From positions 28,426,501 to 28,490,500 of the forward strand of contig NC_084923.1 of the NCBI RefSeq assembly GCF_958298935.1: DNA of 64,000 nt, written 5' to 3'. The notes beneath the pieces are model-generated. The model made no database searches, was not told where the DNA came from, and saw only the letters and a list, made by a program, of their open reading frames with translations. This document shows, piece by piece, positions 35,822-47,803 of this stretch. The position numbers and the translations under genes are program-made. Position 1 is the stretch's first letter. Each line of letters opens with the position of its first letter. The DNA is from Phragmites australis (taxonomy: Eukaryota > Streptophyta > Magnoliopsida > Poales > Poaceae).

Positions 35822-38183
35822 TGTCATGTCCCAAAACCATAATCATGTTATTTAAGCATAATTATGTATCATTAGCATCATGTTTAATTTCTAGCAATTT
35901 TATTTTTTAAGCACTAGAGCACCTTGGTTTGGGTAATAAAAAGAGAGAAAGAAATTCGAGAGAGAAGGAAATGTTTTTGCAGTTGAATTATCTTGTTTCT
36001 CTAACGCATGGGACCCACTAGAGCTGGCCAACCCCCCTCCCCCTCTCCTTCTCAGCTGCAGCCCCACCCCCTCACTCCTCTCCCAAGCTCTCTTCCTCTC
36101 ACACCCGAGCAATAAGCTGCTGCTCCCCCTCTCCCTCAAGCTCTCTCTCATTCTCCCTCGGATTCATCCTTCAAGGAGCCAAATCAAGGTATGCATATCA
36201 TACCAAGGCGATCCTTAACTTCTAAGCCTCCCATACATCCAATTATTTTGCACAAGCATGAAGGATTCAAGCCATTCTTAAGCTCTTTTGGTGTTCTTGA
36301 TGATTGGAGCCAAAAGAGGGATTTGAATTAGTTTGAGCTGGAAAATCGTGTTGCATTGTTGGTGGATAAAGTCTAGAACCCATGTGTTAGTGCAAACCCT
36401 TCACTCCTTAGATTGGTTAGGTGCACAAATCAAATCGACCGAAATTTCCCCGCGAAGAACTCTCTCTGGAACTACCTGGAAGTTCCGGGTAAACCGAATT
36501 GAATTGTACTCAGAAATCGTATGGATTTAGTGTGTAAATTGAGTCTAGCACCCTTTGCCTTGTGCATATACAAGTTTATGTGAGATAGATTTATCATGCA
36601 AGTCGAATCGGTCAAGGAAAGTTATTGTGAACTCAAGTCTGCCAGAACCCAGAGATTCGGGCCTTACCCTGGAAGTTTTGGGTTATCGCGAGTTAAATTT
36701 AATCGAGCAACCTCGCTCGGAGCCTCACCCACAGAATCCAAACCAACCCAGTAGTTCTGGATTGAACTGATTTAGGATTAGCCGAGCACCCCCATTCGAA
36801 AGATACCTAGATATTCTGGAATGACCTCAACCCGGAACCTCTGAGTCAATCAAAAAGCTGCAACTCAAGGACCCCTACCCAGAGGTCACCCATAAGTTCC
36901 GTAACCCGGAAGATCCATTTCAACTCAAAACTTCTGGATTCTGTCAGAGTTTTCGAACTTGTTGGATCGTAGACTTCGTTAATCTTTCGCATGTCTTGTA
37001 CTTTTAACTTGTTATGCACCTTGTGGAATTACTCTTTGCATTTCTTTCATGCTCTTCATTGCATGCGTTCTTCTACAGAACAATGGACCGGAGTGTCACG
37101 TAGGGGTGATCGAGGTGGCACCAAACCATCGGAGTTCTTTGAGTGCTGCGCGAGTAGTATCAGGCAGGCGCCGAAGCAGCAAGGCAAGCATCTAAGCATA
37201 TTGCACTATATATTTTGGATCTTGTGATGTCTCAATTGATAAACTATGCCTATGTAAGTTATGCATGTGAGGTTTTAAATGTTAGGTGATATGGGTAGAA
37301 CCTATGTTGATGCATTACCTTAACCTTGATATTGTTATTAATCCTTATCCTTGTAACCTAGGTGTGATAATGTTGATGTCTAACTTCAAAGGTTAACCGA
37401 AATGCTTAGCAATGCATAGGTCATTGGTAGAAGAAGAGCAGTGAAATGTTCCATCGTTCGTGAGCTATAGGTTTAATTATTGTTCAGAATGATAATAACA
37501 ACGATGGGTTGATTGTGGTGAGAATGAGACGAGATGTGGACAGTGCTAGGTGGTAGGTCGGGAGAGGAACCCGAATGCCATAGACCACTTGCATCAGTTA
37601 AGTACCGTCCATCATTGTTGTTGGCTTTAGCACTTTTCGTACTAACCGCATGTCGATCTAATGGTAAGATAAGCCGATTATCATACGCTATGCTGACGCT
37701 TGCCTTGCGGCCCTATGACACATAAGAGAAAAAGAAAAGGAAAAGCAAGGTGGTGAGGAGCTAGAGGTGCCAGGACACACTCGCGTTAAGCCCAGTGCTA
37801 TAGGGGCATGTGCAAGTAGGTAGTTTCGGGTATGAGAAAAGTTGACACGAGTGCCCCCTTATGTGGGCCTGTGTGGTCATTCAAGTTGAATGGTCCTCGA
37901 GTCACATGGATAAAGATGCACCCTCTTGCAGGGTGTAAAAAGAATTCGAATTGCCACACTCTCGGTCATGAGCATGCTTCTATACATCCGCATCGGTCGT
38001 AAAGTCACAAATGTGGGATGATGTTGTATGGAATGTTGGGATGTAGTTGAGATGGTTCTATTCTCAGATATATTTATGATGATCCCAGTTCATATATGTT
38101 TATGTCGCTGGTTACTGGATAGAATGGTATAGGTGGTCATGGGTAGGGGCTTACACATTTATGTCAAAAATTGCTTTTGCATT
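35822..38183 (+). repeat. Element C 3' LTR, 3' end deleted
   Basis: It starts TGTCATGTCCCAAAACC right after a strong purine tract (TTAGGGGGGGGAGGAGG, about 35803-35820). It follows the left LTR until the shared TTGCTTTTGCAT and stops at 38183, equivalent to about 24845 of the left LTR. Element A protease sequence begins immediately after. Confidence 0.8.
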
Positions 38184-39250
38184 CTTCTATGAATTCCACT
38201 TTAATTCCTTCTCCATTGATCAAGGTGACTGCCTTCTGGCACACTCAATTGCTCCTGTTAACTTTGCTAACTAATCCATTCCGAGGATAACATCATTACA
38301 TCCGATTCTAGGATAATCAAATTAGCTGGAAAGTCTAGCCTACTTAATTTAAGGTTTACCTTGGGGCATATGAGACTACCTCTCATTTCTCCTCCAGGTG
38401 AACTAATTACCATTTTATGCTTCATGGTAGTTACGATCGTACTATACTTGGCAACATACTTGGAAGTAATAAACGAATGTGAAGCGGCAGAATCAAATGG
38501 GATAGAACCATGGGCTTTGTTGACGGAGAACATACCAAGTACAATATCTAGCACATTCTGAGCTTCTTCTGCAGTGACGTTGTTCACACATCCCTTCACA
38601 TAGTTCTGCTGAGCTTGGTTGTAGGGAGCAGGGGTCTAGTACTGATTGTGGTTTAGAGCAGGAGTAGGAGTCTTGACTGGCATATTCAAGTTGAAAGGAA
38701 CCGGAGTCTGATTTTGCCGTCTCTTGGGACACTGATTGGCAAAGTGTCCGCTCTCTTAACAGTTGAAACATGGATGACCAATGATGGCCGGAGGGTTGGG
38801 ATTCTTAGTTGGGGCTAGAGTTTTGTTATTTGAGCGGGGTTACTGATAGGCAGGCCAGGGTGTTGATGTTTGAGACCTGAATTGGCTGGGTGCCTGATAC
38901 TGTTGCATGGACGAGAGTTGTTGCCTAAGTATTGTCATTATGCAGCCAACTTTCTCCTGTGTCCCTCTCCAAACATGTGGCACTTATCTTCCAAGGCTAA
39001 TGCCTTTTTCATAAGATGTTGGAAGTCTGGGTAATCATCGGTGCTTAGTTCAGCTTGCATCCCATAGTGTCCATGCAAGAAGTGTTCTTGTTTCTTTTCA
39101 TCTGTATCCACGTCCTATGGTTCATATCTTGAAAGTTAAGTGAACTTGTTCACATAGTCGTTCACTAACATGGATTGTTGCTTCAGGTTGCGAAATTCCT
39201 TCATTGTAGTGATAGCTCATGCAGGTACATGGTGGCAATGGAAGCTTGAT
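38184..39250 (-). pseudogene. Element A gag and protease
   Basis: Minus strand. The capsid region (MLVNDYVNKFT, DVDTDEKKQEHFL-like, around 39050-39200) leads to a CCHC-like knuckle (CFNC..SGHFANQCPKRR, about 38720-38770, with a stop inside). The protease runs 38599-38267: active site FDSAASHSF (normally D-S-G, here D-S-A) and ILESDVMML. It ends at 38184 against the truncated C LTR. The altered active site plus stops mean it is dead. Confidence 0.75.
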
Positions 39251-39676
39251 TTACTTAAGAACTCGTCTTATTAGTTAATTAACTTCATTCCTTACTGCTA
39301 AGATGCGGATGCAAATAAGATACCTAAGGCCGTTTCTACAACTCACATCTGACGCTCACAAAGGATAAGATCCATAAAAACCAAATAACTCCAAAATGAC
39401 CTAAATGAAACTACTGATCGATATCCTCTACTGGGATTGCTAGTTCCCTATCTGCAACGCATGCTGGGGTTGCAGGTTCTCCTTCTGAGTCAGTATTTTG
39501 GTAGTTGGATCGAGATTTTGAAAGAGGCTCAGAGCGTGATGTCTTGCTTGGAGGTGAGGGTAGTGTTGCACAATGGATTTGAATTATACTCAGCAATGAG
39601 TCATACTGCTATGCGCTACTGAAGCGAGTTGGCTTATGCACTGGTACTAGCTGCTAGCAGTCGCAGGTTGAGTAGT
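39251..39676. other. Unassigned sequence between A gag and D
   Basis: About 425 bp with no recognised domain. A minus-strand open stretch of 61 codons (39411-39596) is rich in Ser, Pro and Glu. It may be the 5' leader of element A. Confidence 0.3.
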
Positions 39677-41398
39677 TGTAGCGAAAATAGCTCTATTATG
39701 ATATGATTGTGATTTTGATGATTAATGATAACATAGTCATTGGGACTAACATATTTGTCAAGAATATATGTTAGTAGGTCACATGGATGCAATACATCAA
39801 GAAGCCACTACAGTTGGGACAAAGTTTGGTTGAATTAGAGAAGTTCTAGGAAGATTTGCCTCACTGGATAGTCCGTTGAAGAGAAATTTGGACTCACCAG
39901 AGTATTGTGTTCAGAGGCTATTAGCCTCAACGGATAGTCCAGCGCTTAGCAAGGTGTAGCACCGTAGCTTTATCTGTAGAGAATAGTAGAATTGAAGAAG
40001 CCACCAGATAGTGTTGATGAAGAAGTTGCTCACAGGAGTATTTTGGCTCGGGACAAAAGAGGTTTAATGCACCGGAAAGTCCGATGATCAGCGAAAGGTA
40101 TACACCAGAGCAATTCTTAAAGAGAGGGTTGCAAGTGTTGAAGGTTGGAGAACAACGGACCGGAAAGTCCGGTGATGGGAAGTGACTGCATCGGAGGCTT
40201 CACCGGAGCATTTCTTGCAGAGGCGATTCCAAATGTTGAAGAACATAGACGAACTAACAGAATGGTCCGGTGTTAAGAGGAATGCACCGAAGGCTTACAC
40301 CAGAGTGTTTTGCACAGAGAAGAAGTGGCACGGTCTGGTTCAGGATAACTCACCGGATAGTCTGGTAATGGAGATTAAATATACACCATAGTATCATGTA
40401 TTCACAAAGGCTTTGAGTGGAAGTCCAACAGCTTGTTTCTGAACATATATTCACTGGATGATTCGGTGTTAGTATTATTGTTCTCACCAAACCATTCGGT
40501 GTTAACAGCTTTTCTGAGCCATTAGGTTAACATCTAGTGCGCGAGTTTAAGGTTATAAATACCCCTCCACTAAGTCATTTGAAAGTGTGGCATGCAGTGA
40601 CTGTCCAGAGAAACTCATATATACTTGAGAAGACTTCCAAGCTACTATAGTGCTTAATGTGACCATCCAAGGCGATTAATCACACAATTAGAGAGTGATT
40701 AGTACTTATAGGTCTAGAGAGAGTGTTGCTAGGTGATAGCTACCTAGATAGTGGATCAAAGAGTTATCCTAACTTGTACCAAGAGGTACGCTGGTACCTT
40801 AGAGTCTTGGTGACTCGTTCGCAAGGTTGTTGACCCTCCGACTTGGTTTTAGAGCGGCGGAAAGACGATTGTGCAGGGACGTAGAGATCCTTGCCTTTAT
40901 GGCTCAAGCTCTAAAGTGATCACAGAGGCAAGTGACCGAAAGAGAGGCATGTGGTGAGTTCTTGCCTTGGTGGCTTGGTGGCTCATCCGGCTTGAGGCCT
41001 TAGTGGCTCAAGAGCGGTGATTGGGTGCCATCCGGGAGCATATTCTTGGTGGAGCTCCAACGTGGACTAGGGGTAGCATTTATGCCATCGATACTATGGT
41101 ATAAAAATCCTTTGCGCCTAGTTTGCTTTCTCTACATTATTTACATTTCCGCATTTACATACTTCAAATCACCTTGCCTACAGGATAAAAATCTATGCTG
41201 CATTTATCTTCATTGAATAGTTTGCTAGGATTGGCTATAGGTTGCAAAACCCTTTTGAGCAGTAGAGTAGACACACTAGCTAAACCTAGAGCATATTTAC
41301 ATAGAAATTAAGATAGGTTTATTTTGTAAAGTTTTTGGAGCCTTTAGTTTCCAAGTGTCATAATTCATCCCCCTCTTATGACGTCACCGATCCTCACA
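39677..41398 (+). repeat. Element D 5' LTR
   Basis: 1722 bp from TGTAGCGAAAATAGC to GATCCTCACA. TATA box TTATAAATACCCC at about 40553. Degenerate CCGGA..TCCGGTG words recur between 39880 and 40380. Confidence 0.8.
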
Positions 41399-41400
41399 AG

Positions 41401-41412
41401 TGGTATCAAAGC
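41401..41412 (+). other. Element D primer-binding site
   Basis: TGGTATCAAAGC lies two bases after the LTR end and differs by one base from the initiator-methionine tRNA complement. Confidence 0.8.
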
Positions 41413-41639
41413 TCGGGCTCACACCTTTCACAAGGATCTGTCAGTCAAGTGGCATTTGAGACCCGTCTCATTTTGATCAGTTAGGCTTCACCGCCTAGTG
41501 AGTTGTGACTTTCGGGGTTGGGCTGGATACCCATAGTGCTCTACTTTTTGATGACACAAATTTCCCCTGTTAAAAAACTCTAATGTCTTGTTATTTGCAA
41601 GCCCGAGGTTAGATATTTTGAGGGTCACCGAGGAAGAAA

Positions 41640-43400
41640 TGAGACAACGCATCACCAACAAGGAGAGACAATTAGATGCATTGGCGAAGAATCCTTTTAT
41701 CATCCTTAAATGTTGATGCATATAATCATGTTTATTCTCTTACCAATGCACATGATATTTGGACTAGTCTTATTGAGATACATGAAGACACAAATGATGT
41801 GTGCAATGAGAAATAGCAAGTGCTTGTTACTAAGCTCAATGGCATCAAATAACTACCCTATGAAAATGCTAATGATATGTACTCACATTTGAATATTCTT
41901 ATCAATGAGGTCAATGGGTAAGGTTTGACGGCGATTGAAGATGATCAAGTGGTGAGAAGAATACTTCAAGCTCTTCTTCCAACATATAAGTCGATAATCT
42001 TCATCATATGCAACAACAACAACATCAAGAGGATAGCTCCAAGTCAAGTGCTTGACAAGATCACCGCTCATGAGATGACCATGAACATGGGGGTAGAAGC
42101 CTCTTCCACATCCGACATCAAGAACCTTGCTCTCAAAAGCAAGCAAGCACCATACCCATACATGAAGGCGAAAATGAGGAGGCAAGAGCAAGAGTCAAGC
42201 TCAAGTAAAGATAGTGAAGATAAAGATGAACAAAGCGATGAAGATGAGCAAAGCACCTCAAGTGATGAAGAGATGGATCTCGAAGTCGCCAAACTCATCT
42301 CTCAAGTGGAGAAAAACATTAAGAAGATCAATGATTGATTACCGAATCTCCATGAAAGACTTGATCAAAATAATTGATCACATCAAGAAGGAGAAGAATA
42401 CTAATTCGAAGAGGGAGACAAGGGTAAGAGCCAAAGTATTTGCAAGCATAGGAAGATGGGTGAGTGAAGATGAAATTAAAGCTCAAGTGATGAGAGCTTC
42501 ATCACCCAATCCTCCAAAAGAAGCTCTTCCTCAAGATTGTCATCACGTAAGTCACCATCACACAAGTGCTTTATGGCCAAAGGTATGAAAAGCAATATAA
42601 GTGATGATGAATCTGATGAGAATTCCCCCTCTCAATAATAACTTCTTGATTTGATAAATGAGCAACAAAGGCCCTTAAGAAACAATCTAACGAATTTAAG
42701 AAATTCAATGCTCTCAATGACATTCATGCTACCTTTGTTTCTAATTATGAGCAATTATTGAGAAAATTCAATTTGCTAAACAAGAAGCATGAAGAGCTTA
42801 AGGTAAAACTTAAGTGTATTGAATCTCAAACTAAGGTCCCTTCGAAGCGATCTACCTCTCTATTTAATTTTAATCCTAAGGTAGATGCTCATACTTCTTA
42901 CGATGATTTAATTGATATATCATGCTCACCCCTTTGCAATGAGAAATACATTGAGAATATTTTTGTAGAACCATCTAAGAATCTCATTGCACAAGAAAAT
43001 GATAAGCTCAAACAAGAAGTGGAAAAGCTCAAGAAGGACTTGGTAAGACTAAAGGGCAAGAATTATCTCCAACCTCCTCAAGATAACCGTGCAAGCATGG
43101 TGAACAAGCTTGCGGAGGGGTCCACCATGACATACTTTAAGTACTATAAAAAAGGCCACAAGTATTTACAACGCAAGCAAGTCAAGAAGGAGACTAAGGA
43201 GAAGAAGACGACGACTAACATCTCCAACAAGACCTCCATCCTCTACACCAAGCCCAACTACAAGATCAAGACCAAGAGCAACCACTACAAGCTCAAGAAG
43301 GACAATGGCAAGGTGTTTGCACACATGGTTGGGAGAAAGGACCGAAGGTGGAACCAACCCATTTGGGTGCCCAAGGAAGTTATCACAATATAAAGGGGCC
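41640..43400 (+). pseudogene. Element D copia gag (UBN2-type)
   Basis: The first part (about 41640-41920, several frames) shows AHDIWTSLIEIHED and VLVTKLNGIK. The clear block 41925-42338 has TAIEDDQVVRRILQALLPTY and KITAHEMTMNMG, then an acidic Ser/Asp/Glu tail. After a frame change, 42758-43393 holds a Lys/Glu-rich coiled coil (about 43000-43060) and a remnant of a CCHC knuckle in which cysteines are replaced (YFKYYKKGHKYLQRK), ending RWNQPIWVPKEV. It is the only protein of the element and would form the particle; decayed. Confidence 0.75.
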
Positions 43401-43519
43401 CTTAATCAGTTTGGGTCCAAAGAAGACTTAAACCCCGAGGCGACTATAGGGATTTGGAGACTTGGCTCACAAAATGAAGTGAAAGCTCAAACAAAGAAGC
43501 CAAGTATACAAGAGTAGGC

Positions 43520-44665
43520 ACTTCAATAAAGATCACGATCATCATATACCCAAATCCCTATCTAAAGGGAAAAGAGTAATGGAGCTAGATGCAAAATCCT
43601 TCAATTGTTGTACCTCTTTTGCCTTGTTTAGGATTGCATGTGCATATTTTAATTTATTGCAATGCCTAGTGTAGGTTTTCATACGGTAGGTTGCTTGCGT
43701 CTCTCTGTTTCTTATGAGCAACCTACATGGTTTATTAGTTGTAAGTTTCTTTAGTGACTCTAGTTTTACAATTGGTATCTTTTATGTACCACGAACATAT
43801 AGGGTACCCTCCCTATTGTTATTAATAACAAGTGCATATATCTCGCAAGTATTCAATACTTGTATTCACATATTTATGAGGAGTATATCCTATGGGTTAT
43901 GATTTTAAGACTAACATGTGTTGCAGTTTACATCCTCTTTAGTCTTATGGAGTGATCAACAAGTCCCCAGAGGTATGCATGCTTAAATGCTTCAATTGGT
44001 ATCATTGTCAATTTATTTCTACATCTACCTTCATGCATGATATGACTTAAACTTCCTACCTCTATTGTCTAGATGTGCATATATTACTACATTCCTACAA
44101 GTGCTATTTACAAGTGTGTCTCATCATATGTATACACACATATAGGGGGAGTTTAAATCATATTATATAAGTTTCATAATTGTGATATGTGTGCTTTCAT
44201 TTTAATTGGTACCATATTCTTGAAATTATATCCTCACAAGTGGTATATCTTTTTAATTGGTATTATTTCTATGGATCATAATTTATAAAACTCTCTCCCA
44301 TGTGCTTTAATGCTCTTCCTCCAGTTCAACATATGTTTGTAGCCTTTTTTGAGATTGTTGACAAATAGGGAGAAGTTTGATGACCAAAGCAAGAGGCATG
44401 CCTAGTGAAGAACAAGTAAGATGCCAAGGTTGACAAAAGGGGACTTATCTACATTTGGTTCAAAAGCATGCAATGAAGAAGTTTCTTAATGGGTCGATCA
44501 AGGGAGATAGTGGCAATAGAGAAAGGTGGAGCCACAACAAAAGGGGGACTAAGTGGTAAGAATATGCATCCAAGCAATGTGGTAAGGCTATGTGCTCTTT
44601 ACAGTTAGTATCTTATTTGCTACTTGCTTTGGTTGTGTTTACATCAATCACCAAAAGAAAGAGAT
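43520..44665 (+). other. Element D internal non-coding region
   Basis: About 1.1 kb of T-rich sequence without coding signal, where pol would lie in an autonomous copia. It ends with a purine tract (CCAAAAGAAAGAGA, 44651-44664) before the 3' LTR. Confidence 0.65.
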
Positions 44666-46236
44666 TGTAGCAAAAAATAGCTCTATTAGGTCATGATTGT
44701 GATTTTGGTGATTAATGACAACATAGTCATTGTGACTAACATATTTGTCAAGAATATATGTTAGTAGGTCTCATAGATGCAACATATTAAGAAGCCACCG
44801 CAGCCGGGATAAAGTTTGATTGAATTGGAGAAGTTTCAGGAAGATTTGCCTCACTGGATATCTGGTGTAGAGAAGTTTACACTCACCAGAGTATTATGTT
44901 CAGAGGCTATTAGCCTCAATGGATAGTCCAATAGCAAAGTGTAGCACCGGAGCTTTATTTACAGAAAAGAGCAGAACTAAAGAAGCCACCGGACAGTCCG
45001 GTGTTGATGAAGAAGGTGCTCACTGGAGTATTTTGGCTCAATACAAAAGAAGTTGAACTCACCGGAAAGTTTGGTGATCTGTGGAAGATATACACCGAAG
45101 CAATTCTTATAGAGAGGGTTACAAGTGTTGAAGATCGGAGAACAACGAAACTGAAGGTCTGGTGATGGAAAGTGAGTGCACCAGAGGCTTCATTGGAGCA
45201 TTTCTTGCAGAGGTGATTCAATGTGTCGAAGAACAAATATGAACTTACCGGAAGGTCCATTGTCAAGAGGAAGAGCACCGGAGGCTTACACTAGAGTGTT
45301 TTGCACAAAGAAAAAGTGGCACGGTCTGGCTTAGGATAACTCACCGGATAGTCCGGTGATGGAGATGAAGTATACACCATAGTATCCGGTGTTCACAGAG
45401 ACTTTGAGTGGAAGTCCAACGGCTAGTTTCTAAAGATGTACTCACTAGATGATCTGGTGTTAGTACTACTATTCTCACAGGATCATCCGGTGTCAACAGC
45501 TTTTTTGAGCCGTTGGGTTGAAGGCTACTGCATGAGTTTGAGGCTATAAATACCCCTCCACTAAGTCATTTGAAGGTGTGGCATGTTGTGGCTGTCCAGA
45601 GAAACACATATACACTTGAGAAGACATCGAAGAGAACATAGTGCTTAATATGATCATCCAAGGTGATTAAGCACACAATTAGAGAGTGATTAGTGCTTAC
45701 AGGACTAGAGAGAGTGTTGCTAGGTGATAGCTACCGAGAGAGTGGATTACGAGTTATCCTAACTTGTATCCAATAGTACGCTGACACCTTGGAGTCTTGG
45801 TGACTCATCGGCAAGTTTGTTGACCATTCGACTTGGTGTGGAGCAGCGGCAAGGGGATTGTGCAGCGACTCAAAGAGCCTTGCCTTTGTGGTTCAAGCTC
45901 CGAGGTGATCATGGCGGCAAGCGACCAAAAGGGAGATTTGTGGTGAGGCCTTGTCTTGGGCTCATCTGGCTTAAGGCCTTGGTGGCTCAAGAGTCGTGAT
46001 CGGGTGCTGTTCAAGAGCATATCCTTGATGGAGTTCCAACGTGGATTAGGAGTGGCGTTTATGCCATTGATACCATAGGATAAAAATTCTTTGTGCCAAA
46101 TTTATTTTCTCTACCTTATTTACGATTCCGCATTTACATACTTGCAATCTACCTATGCACATTTATCTTCCTATAGTAGTTTTCTAGGATTGGCTATAGG
46201 TTGCAAAACTCTTTTGAGCGATAGATTAGACACACT
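44666..46236 (+). repeat. Element D 3' LTR, right end missing
   Basis: It starts TGTAGCAAAAAATAGC and follows the 5' LTR to GACACACT; the last 125 bp or so are absent. Perfect-armed 17 bp palindromes lie at 44987-45003 and 45342-45358. TATA box CTATAAATACCCC is at about 45543. Confidence 0.8.
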
Positions 46237-46261
46237 CTGTCTAGGATGAGGCCTCGTCCCC

Positions 46262-46791
46262 GTATTTGGTTGATTGAATCGAACAAAACCATCCTGGACA
46301 GAGTGGTATAAATTTCAGGAATATTTTATTTAGATGTTGAATGACCCCATACAGGTTTTGACAACTCTACTAATCACTTACAGTTAGTGATAATTAGTTA
46401 ATATCAGTGGTTATTAAGGATTTTTAATTAAATATTAGTTACAATTAGATGTTAGTAACCATAACTAATTATTATTGTGTGTATTTAGTGATGAATATCT
46501 ACAAGTAAAGTTATGATTAACTAGAATTAGAAATAATTAGTACTAATTAGCATAGTTTACTGATAATAATAAATATAAAAATTATTATTTTTATAAAATA
46601 ATTTAAGATCTATATGAATATAATACATGGCTTTTAAGCAACTAAATATATTCTCTTATCATCCCATATATCTAACCAAATACAATCCTGTACCATCGTA
46701 TATATCTAACCAAATAACTTATTTATACCATCTTATCCAGAACCATCCCATCTAGATTATCCTATCCAATTTTGTTCATCCAACCGAACAC
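46262..46791. mobile_element. MITE upstream of the host gene
   Basis: A 530 bp AT-rich block. The left end (GTATTTGGTTGATTGAATC) and the reverse complement of the right end (GTGTTCGGTTGGATGAAC) match, and further inside both arms read TGGTATAAAT. No coding capacity. The target duplication is not obvious and the superfamily is not assigned. Confidence 0.6.
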
Positions 46792-46799
46792 TACTAAGT

Positions 46800-47803
46800 A
46801 ATTAGCTGCCAGCCTGCTCCAATGGTACTCCTTGTAACACAGCAGGACCGAATTGGACACCGCATCGTTTCAAAGCTACCTCCCAGCCATTTCTTTCCCT
46901 CCCTTTTTCCCACCTCCCGGTCCAAAATCCCAAAATCCTCTGCTGCCGCGCCACCTCCTCCTCCTCACCACCAGTGGCGCCACCACCCTCTCTTCATCTC
47001 CAGCCCCGTCGAGCTCATAGGTAGGCACGTGCCCTCCTCTCTCCGCCTAACCTCCCCAAAGCCCTAACCCTAACCTCCTCCTCTCCCTGCCTCCTGGTAG
47101 TCGCCTCACACCCACCGGCCTCCGTCTATCTCGAACCCACAATGATCCTCTCCTACAGTGATGACACCGGCGAGCTCTACAGCAAGTGCGTCCGCCTCCG
47201 TGACCACCCCTCCCGCCTCCACTACGTGCAGCGCATCCGCACTAACGCCACCCGCCCCCATAGCCTCGAGCTCTGCTTCCATAGGTAAGTGAGATGGAAG
47301 CTAAAACCTGGATTTCTTGGCATACATCACTACTGTCTATGTTTCTTGGCCTAATTTCTCTGTCTGGTTTGCTTTGTGTTTGTAGGAATGCCACAGTGGG
47401 TCCGTGCAACTGTGTGGCGACTCAATGGCAGAAGATGCCCAAAGGTGGGCTCTGGGCACAGGCCATGTCACCTTACGATAACCGGATTCTTGATTTGCGG
47501 ATGCCGTCTGACCCTTCAAGGTTTGTTGTGGTGTCCACCGAGGAAGGTAGTTTTTCGTTCTCTTCCTTTGTCTTGTGTAATTGCCCTTGTTTAGTGCCGT
47601 CTGCTTCTGCGACTCTTGATTTGAGCGTGATGTTGATCTTTTGTCGTGTGTATGCAGAGTTCTTGGTCCATAGGGTGGTGTTCTTTGTGCTGGGCATGGT
47701 ACTAATGGTGGTGGAGCACGCACTGAGTAAGTCCATAGTGTTCTACTATGGTGGAGCAATGACTATTGGAATTTTCCTTGTGATACTGATTATACTTTTT
47801 CAG
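46800..47803 (+). CDS. NEMP/DUF2215-family membrane protein, exons 1-3 (PNET2-like), partial
   Basis: The only host gene recognised. Exon 1 ends at 47284 (..LELCFHR), exon 2 is 47386-47546 and exon 3 is 47658-47803; introns 47285-47385 and 47547-47657 are GT-AG and the joins keep frame. Conserved text includes SYSDDTGELYSKCVRLRDHP, RIRTNATRPHSLELC, MSPYDNRILDLRMPSDPS and a transmembrane pair in exon 3 (VVFFVLGMVLMV, GGAMTIGIFLVILIILFQ). These resemble plant DUF2215 (PF10225) proteins, which sit in the inner nuclear membrane. The first ATG in frame is 47142, but the frame is open back to a TAG at 47022 without another ATG and has a signal-like CLLVVAS, so the true N-terminus is unclear. Exon 3 ends in a good donor (CAG/GTAATT), but no following exon is seen. 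Expression is untested. Confidence 0.7.

Larger units (their letters stand above)
22999..38183 (+). mobile_element. Chromodomain-bearing Tekay/Del-type Ty3/gypsy element (C)
   Basis: Plus-strand element with a 5' LTR (22999-25383), primer-binding site, leader, gag, a truncated protease, the integrase tail plus chromodomain (35021-35661), purine tract and 3' LTR (35822-38183). Element B (27566-35020) sits between protease and integrase, and the RT, RNase H and integrase core of C are absent. The 3' LTR lacks its last 540 bp or so. It lies inside element A. Confidence 0.8.
17985..39250 (-). mobile_element. Tekay-like Ty3/gypsy element, split and decayed (A)
   Basis: A minus-strand element present as three pieces: integrase core and tail (about 17985-18737), RNase H plus integrase N-terminus (22010-22998), and gag plus protease (38184-39250). 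A solo LTR (18738-22009) and element C (22999-38183) separate them. The RT domain itself is missing between the second and third pieces. Its own LTRs are not recognised. Confidence 0.7.
39677..46236 (+). mobile_element. Gag-only Sirevirus-like Ty1/copia element (D)
   Basis: Two related long LTRs (39677-41398 and 44666-46236) flank 3.27 kb of internal sequence with a primer-binding site, copia-type gag and a purine tract, but no protease, integrase or RT. The LTRs contain repeated CACCGGA..TCCGGTG palindromes, as described for Sireviruses, and the LTR end/PBS context is also Sirevirus-like. It would need enzymes from an autonomous relative. Confidence 0.7.

Noticed and set aside
46822..47067. 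81-codon Pro/Ser-rich protein
   Set aside because: It lies in the C-rich 5' region of the NEMP-like gene, out of frame with it; more likely leader sequence.
47337..47759. Minus-strand 140-codon frame
   Set aside because: Shadow of the NEMP-like exons.
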